Source: Auricularia sp. M13
Taxonomy: Eukaryota > Basidiomycota > Agaricomycetes > Auriculariales > Auriculariaceae
Direction: 5' to 3'
DNA length: 64,000 nt
Assembly: GCA_037042915.1 (NCBI GenBank)
Contig: CM073196.1
Span: 2,852,001-2,916,000, forward strand
A model generated the notes under the pieces. That model was given only the letters and a program-made list of their open reading frames with translations, was not told where the DNA came from and ran no database searches. Of this stretch, positions 59,536-64,000 are shown in pieces. A program made the translations under genes and the position numbers. Positions within the stretch are counted from its first letter, which is position 1. Each line of letters begins with the position of its first letter.

Positions 59536-62068
59536 ATGGCGACTGAATCTTCGCTCGAGGCGCTCGTCCAGGAATGGTTGAAGCTTGATCGCGTACGATA
59601 TTGCAGTACATGTCTTATGCATCCTAACCGTTTATAGAACGAGACGACGCGAAAGCACATCGAAGACTTATGGGCCCAGGGAAAGCTACAGGCGCTCGAA
59701 GCCCTCATGCGGTCTGTGCATTTCTCTCAGATTGGTGCTTCATTGAGCTCACTCTTCGAGTTTAACAGCCCGCGCCTCGAGTTTGGCACAGCTGGCCTGC
59801 GGGGTCCTATGAGGGCTGGCTGGGCCGGGCTGAACGATCTCATGGTCGTCCAGACCTGCCAGGGCATCGGGCGGTATGCTGCCTCCGCCATGGATGATGC
59901 ATGCGCGCGCGGGGTTGTCATCGGATACGATCATCGTCACAACTCGCAGCGCTGGGCCGACATGGCCGCAGAGTCGTTTCTCTCGCAGGGGTTCAAAGGT
60001 GAAGACACTCGTTGCAATCCTCACCGTGCCAGCTTGGACTCACCACACTGAGACTAGTTTACATCCTCAGAGGATTTTCTTTCACGCCGCTGTCTGTATC
60101 TCCCCGCGGCTGCGAGTATGGGTTGAGAAACTAAACGATCTATAGGGTTCCTTTTGCCGTCACACACCTTCGTACCGCAATGTGCGTACCTCGTCTGCCT
60201 CCGCGCGACATAGCTCTGCCTTACACTTTCCAGTGGCTGCATGATCACTGCATCCCACAATCCTGGAGCGGATAATGGTATCAAAATTGTGTGTTGACCC
60301 TTAAGCATGTCGCTTGCTCGTCCTGACAGCAACCGCAGTACTGGGACAATGGTGTTCAGGTTCGTTCTTCATATTGGCCCGTTCCTTCCTCATCACTATT
60401 AGATTATTGCTCCTCACGACGAAGGCATCGCTGCGGACATTCTGCGCTCGTTAAAACCAAATACCTGGGAGTTACAGCGACCCGACGAACTTGTTGACTG
60501 TACGGTTCGGATTCACGACGCCTATTTCTCTCAGGTCCTTCCGGACCTTCTTCGTCCCCTCCCCGACGGAGCCAGCAAGCTCCACATCGTCCATACTTCG
60601 CTGCATGGCGTTGCAGAGCCTTACATGCGCAGGGCATTTGCGCTCCTGGGCGACGTCGTCCACATCGACTCTGTACCCCAACAGCGCGACCCTGATCCCA
60701 ACTTTCCGACGACGGTGTACCCAAACCCCGAGGAGAAGGGCGCGCTCGTACGTTGTCCTTCAATCCCGCATTGGTCGACCAATCATGTCCGCAGGACTGC
60801 GCCATGGCCTATGCGGACGAGCTTGGTGTTCGATACATCTTTGCGAACGACCCCGATGCGGACCGCTTCTGTGTAGCGGAGAAGGGTATGGATTTGTTAC
60901 TGCATCGAAGAACCCATTGACCAAAGAGACAATAGACGGTCAAAACTGGAGAACTCTTACGGGCAACGAGCTCGGCATCATACTTGCGGCCGCCATCGTT
61001 CGACGACTGCGTGCGGACCAGGCAAAGTTGGGTCAATCTTGTATGATCACAACAGTTGTCAGCTCCAAGATGCTCCAGTCGCTTGTAGTTGCAGAGGGTA
61101 TTGGGTACGCCGAATGCTTGACAGGTAAGCCCTGCGGCCTTGCATGGAAAAGTCTTCAATGCCTCTGTTATTCTGCAGGTTTCAAAAATATCGGAAATCT
61201 GGCTCTGGCCAAGGAAGCAAACGGTGTTGCTTGCGCATTTGGCTATGAAGAAGCTCTTGGCTATGCTGTCAGTCCGGCAATCAAGGATAAGGATGGTATA
61301 TCTGCAGCTGTGAGTTCTTATTCATTGCTTACTGTGTATCAGAAGTTGAGTATTATGTAGTTACTTTTAGCCCAGATCCTTATATCTCTGCACAAATCTG
61401 GCCATACACTCCAGTCACATTTGAACTCACTATATGAGAGGTAGTTATGATTTACATTGCTGGTACTGTAGCTAACATAATGTTAGATATGGTTACTTTA
61501 TCTCAAGCAACTCTAGCTTCAGATGTGAACCATCCTCAGTCCATGCTATTTTTGAGAGAATTCGAGGCTTCAAGCTCTCACAGGTATGTGAATACATTTA
61601 TATACGAGCTTACTCTGGTCAGCTGAATTATATGATATATTTAGGGCATATTGCAGAATATAGCATTGCAAGAGGCTTATCCAAAGTCACTATCTGGCCT
61701 ACCAGTGATACAGGTGATCGATATGACCATAGGATATGATAGTGCTGCTCCAGATTTAATGTCTGCTCTTGGTAAAACACCAGGAGAGATGATTCAGCTG
61801 GTTGCTCAAGATTCAGATAATTGTATTAAAGTATTTTTGACTATCAGGTATGGCTTGTCTCTTATGTCATTGTCTTAAATAACACTATATTCATCTTAGG
61901 GCTAGTGGAACAGAGCCAAAAGTATGTTATAACAACAACTATTGATACTGATCTAATATTTGTTAGGTTAAATATTATTTGGAGGCTACTGGATCCAATA
62001 GGGAAAGTTTGAACAGGATTTTGAATGCAGTTACTTTGGAAATTAATGAGAAATGGCTGTATACATAA
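59536..62068 (+). CDS. PGM2: Phosphoglucomutase/phosphopentomutase, PGM2 type
   Basis: Sixteen exons: 59536-59592, 59638-59711, 59769-59998, 60058-60091, 60146-60181, 60234-60288, 60339-60359, 60403-60747, 60795-60885, 60936-61124, 61179-61309, 61361-61440, 61487-61583, 61645-61847, 61900-61921 and 61967-62068; 588 residues. Key sites: LEFGTAGLRG, phosphoserine loop TASHNP (Ser151), metal loop DPDADR (303-308), sugar loop GYEEALGY and phosphate loop ASGTEPK. It interconverts hexose- or pentose-1- and 5/6-phosphates. Exon 7 is 21 nt. From intron 11 (about 61310) onward both exons and introns become markedly AT-rich (exon 16 about one-third GC against more than half in exon 8) while the protein stays conserved. 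The acceptor before exon 14 could also be 61656. Confidence 0.88.
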
Positions 62069-64000
62069 TAGACAAACTTGTGTTATTATAAAAGTCGAGG
62101 GATTGTCGCCTAAGGCTGGTGCACCAGAACTGGGTTGCTGCCTTTTTGGGAACTGCTAAATGTCAAAACGGCCAATTCTGCAGCTGCAGTTGCACTCAGC
62201 CCCGCTGATCGGGCAGAAATTGACATACCTGAAAATCGTGCCTTTTCAAGACATAGTCAACACGGCAGCCACGGTATATTCTCAACTACAGTACTACAAC
62301 ATATTCCGACAATGACGAGAACCGCAATCCTGCATATACAACGTTCCGAAAACGAACATGCGACGCAGGCCGGCAAGACCCGACATCGACACCAACCTGT
62401 GCAACTTGGTAACCACGCGCCATCCCGTATTCGCCAGTCCCCCAGGATCTGTTACGGGCTCCCGAATACGCTTACAAGACTCCTTGAGTATGTGCGAAGG
62501 ACAGACAAGCACCCGCGACGACAAGAGCACTGCACGTGCCATCTAACTGTCGTAACGTCGCCGTCACGACTGCCAACGTGGACCAGGGGAATCTGCACAT
62601 GACCACGAGGATACGCAGCAGTACCGACTGCGATGGAATATTCTTGACGCTGTCGTCTCCGGCTCCAAGGGATCACCAGCGCACTCAAGAGCAAACATGA
62701 CACACGCACAATTTTGTTATCGGCACCTGCGCATTTGCGAATGCATCACCAAGGCTGCGGACTCAGACCATATCCCGGCCAGGGTACAGGGCATCCATCC
62801 TATCAACCGTCCCTGAGCATATGCACCCTGAGGAATCGGGGAAATGCGGAATACGAAAGCCGTACTAGGGAAACCCCGTCATCATGATCGCAGTGCATTT
62901 TCCCACGGTCCGTAGCATCATCCCATCGGCAGCCTGCTGTGCAGCATACGTGTGGACAATCGGCAGACTTTCCTCGGAATAATTCCTGAGTCAGCAGCTC
63001 ACAGGAACGACTCCCATTGGCTCCCGCATACGCATTGCGCAACGCACAGCTCGCATGTGGCAGTCGCAACGCTTCCTATCGACAGGACACTATTGGTAAC
63101 GTTCGGAATGAGGTCTTCAGTGGCTTGGCATCCCGCGTGTATAAAACCCGATAGGTAGTTAAGTAGTTTTCCCTCAGCACAGCGGCTCACGAGCACCCGG
63201 CTCGTCCAGTAGTTCAGTATCGCACACCCCGGCGCACAGTTCTCGTACTCGCACATGTCCTCCGTTCTAGTCCGTACCCGAAATCGAAGTCTTAGTCTCC
63301 ATTTGCCATCTCCGTTGGCCTCAAGTCCAGAATCTATACCTCCCCCAGGTGTGTGATCGCGACTTCAGTAATTACACACCAATTCCCCTCTCCATCCCGA
63401 ATTCCTATCCACCCCCTGTGTTACTGGTATTTGGCACGTTCGCACGCAGTCATCAACTGCGCCTGTGCAGTGTCAAAGACTACTAGCACATCCTCTGCCT
63501 CCATCTCATCGTTCCGGAAGTCACTTTTGCGCGGATACTCTCGTATTCGTGACTCTCTCCTGTATTCGCATTATACATCTCCCCACACCCTTTACCATTC
63601 TCCTACACCCTTCTATTCACTTCGTTGTGTGTTTGGGATACTCCACCCACCCACCCCTTTGTTGTGCGGCTCCTCTCTACTCCTGATTTCATTGTCTTAG
63701 TCTTTCCTGGCTGTTCACCGCAGCTGCAGGAAAGCACGGTTGCGGTTGCAGGTCAGCTGCACCTACCCGAAATGGTGCTTAGGTGGTGTTAAGCGCGTGA
63801 CCAAACCGACTAGGACACCTCGGATCGACCGATAGACTGATGTCTAAGACGGGGAGCCAGGCGCGGATGGGGAACCTTGACGGGTGGCCCGACAATTGAC
63901 CTATGGCCCCCAGAGCCCGTAGTAGGCGAACGGGGGCGCTCGAGAGGTAATCGAGGTACTCGAGCGTCGATAGAAGGAAGAGTGAGCCGAAGGTGCCGAT
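62069..64000. other. Gene-free right end of the window
   Basis: 1.9 kb without a recognisable gene. Near the end a minus-strand frame is open from base 64000 to a TAA about 220 bp in (tail of an unidentified ORF or chance). C/T-rich tracts at 63.3-63.7 kb resemble a fungal promoter or leader. No tRNA, rRNA or repeat recognised. Confidence 0.4.

Noticed and set aside
63780-64000. Open minus-strand frame at the window edge
   Set aside because: About 73 codons without a recognisable motif; truncated by the window, so not called as a gene.

Overview
The window looks like nuclear DNA of an agaricomycete basidiomycete, probably a wood- or litter-associated mushroom lineage. Evidence: GC-rich, intron-dense genes with mostly 45-65 nt introns, a PHD-containing JHD1-type demethylase, an intein-free VMA1, a CaaX-ended Chs4/SKT5 protein, a cytosolic YicI-type alpha-xylosidase and a lineage-specific F-box-like family. 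The species cannot be named from the sequence. About 24 spliced or single-exon host genes were resolved to exon level from conserved protein motifs; about 152 introns were placed by hand.

Layout. 1-7.9 kb: tail of a coiled-coil protein, a single-pass membrane protein, MIC19, TSR4, DHX35 and CUZ1/ZFAND1. 9-16 kb: an F-box-like block with one intact gene (A) and a paralogue (B) split into three pieces by two unrelated terminal-inverted-repeat elements, one of which carries a nested TA-flanked MITE. 16.8-25.9 kb: JHD1 histone demethylase, SKT5/CHS4, NSL1/MIS14, GPI1 (PIG-Q) and an HNH-domain protein. 26.3-42 kb: BCKDK-like mitochondrial kinase, VMA1, RPT1, F-box gene C, a UPF0538 protein, YDJ1, URA6 with an overlapping small membrane-protein ORF, VPS2 and COG4. 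42-62 kb: myosin V, an RG-rich protein, PGK1, GH31 alpha-xylosidase, RCO1 and a PGM2-type phosphoglucomutase. 62-64 kb: no confident gene.

Organisation. Most genes are housekeeping and packed as divergent or convergent pairs: 43 bp separate the NSL1 and GPI1 start codons, 64 bp DHX35/CUZ1, 81 bp VMA1/RPT1, 84 bp COG4/MYO2, and only 6 bp the RG-rich gene and PGK1. There is no functional cluster, although trafficking (VPS2, COG4, myosin V, VMA1, YDJ1), chromatin (JHD1, RCO1) and sugar/nucleotide metabolism (PGK1, PGM2, URA6, GH31) recur.

Most unusual signals: (1) a 55-residue membrane-protein ORF whose TGA overlaps the ATG of URA6 (ATGA), suggesting a bicistronic mRNA; (2) about ten GC-AG introns among about 152, several retaining catalytic or zinc-ligand residues only if the GC donor is used; (3) the doubly interrupted F-box gene; (4) an abrupt AT-rich 3' portion of the PGM2 gene; (5) one-base frame discrepancies at homopolymers in TSR4 and SKT5. 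Exon limits come from reading the sequence only and no transcript data were available.
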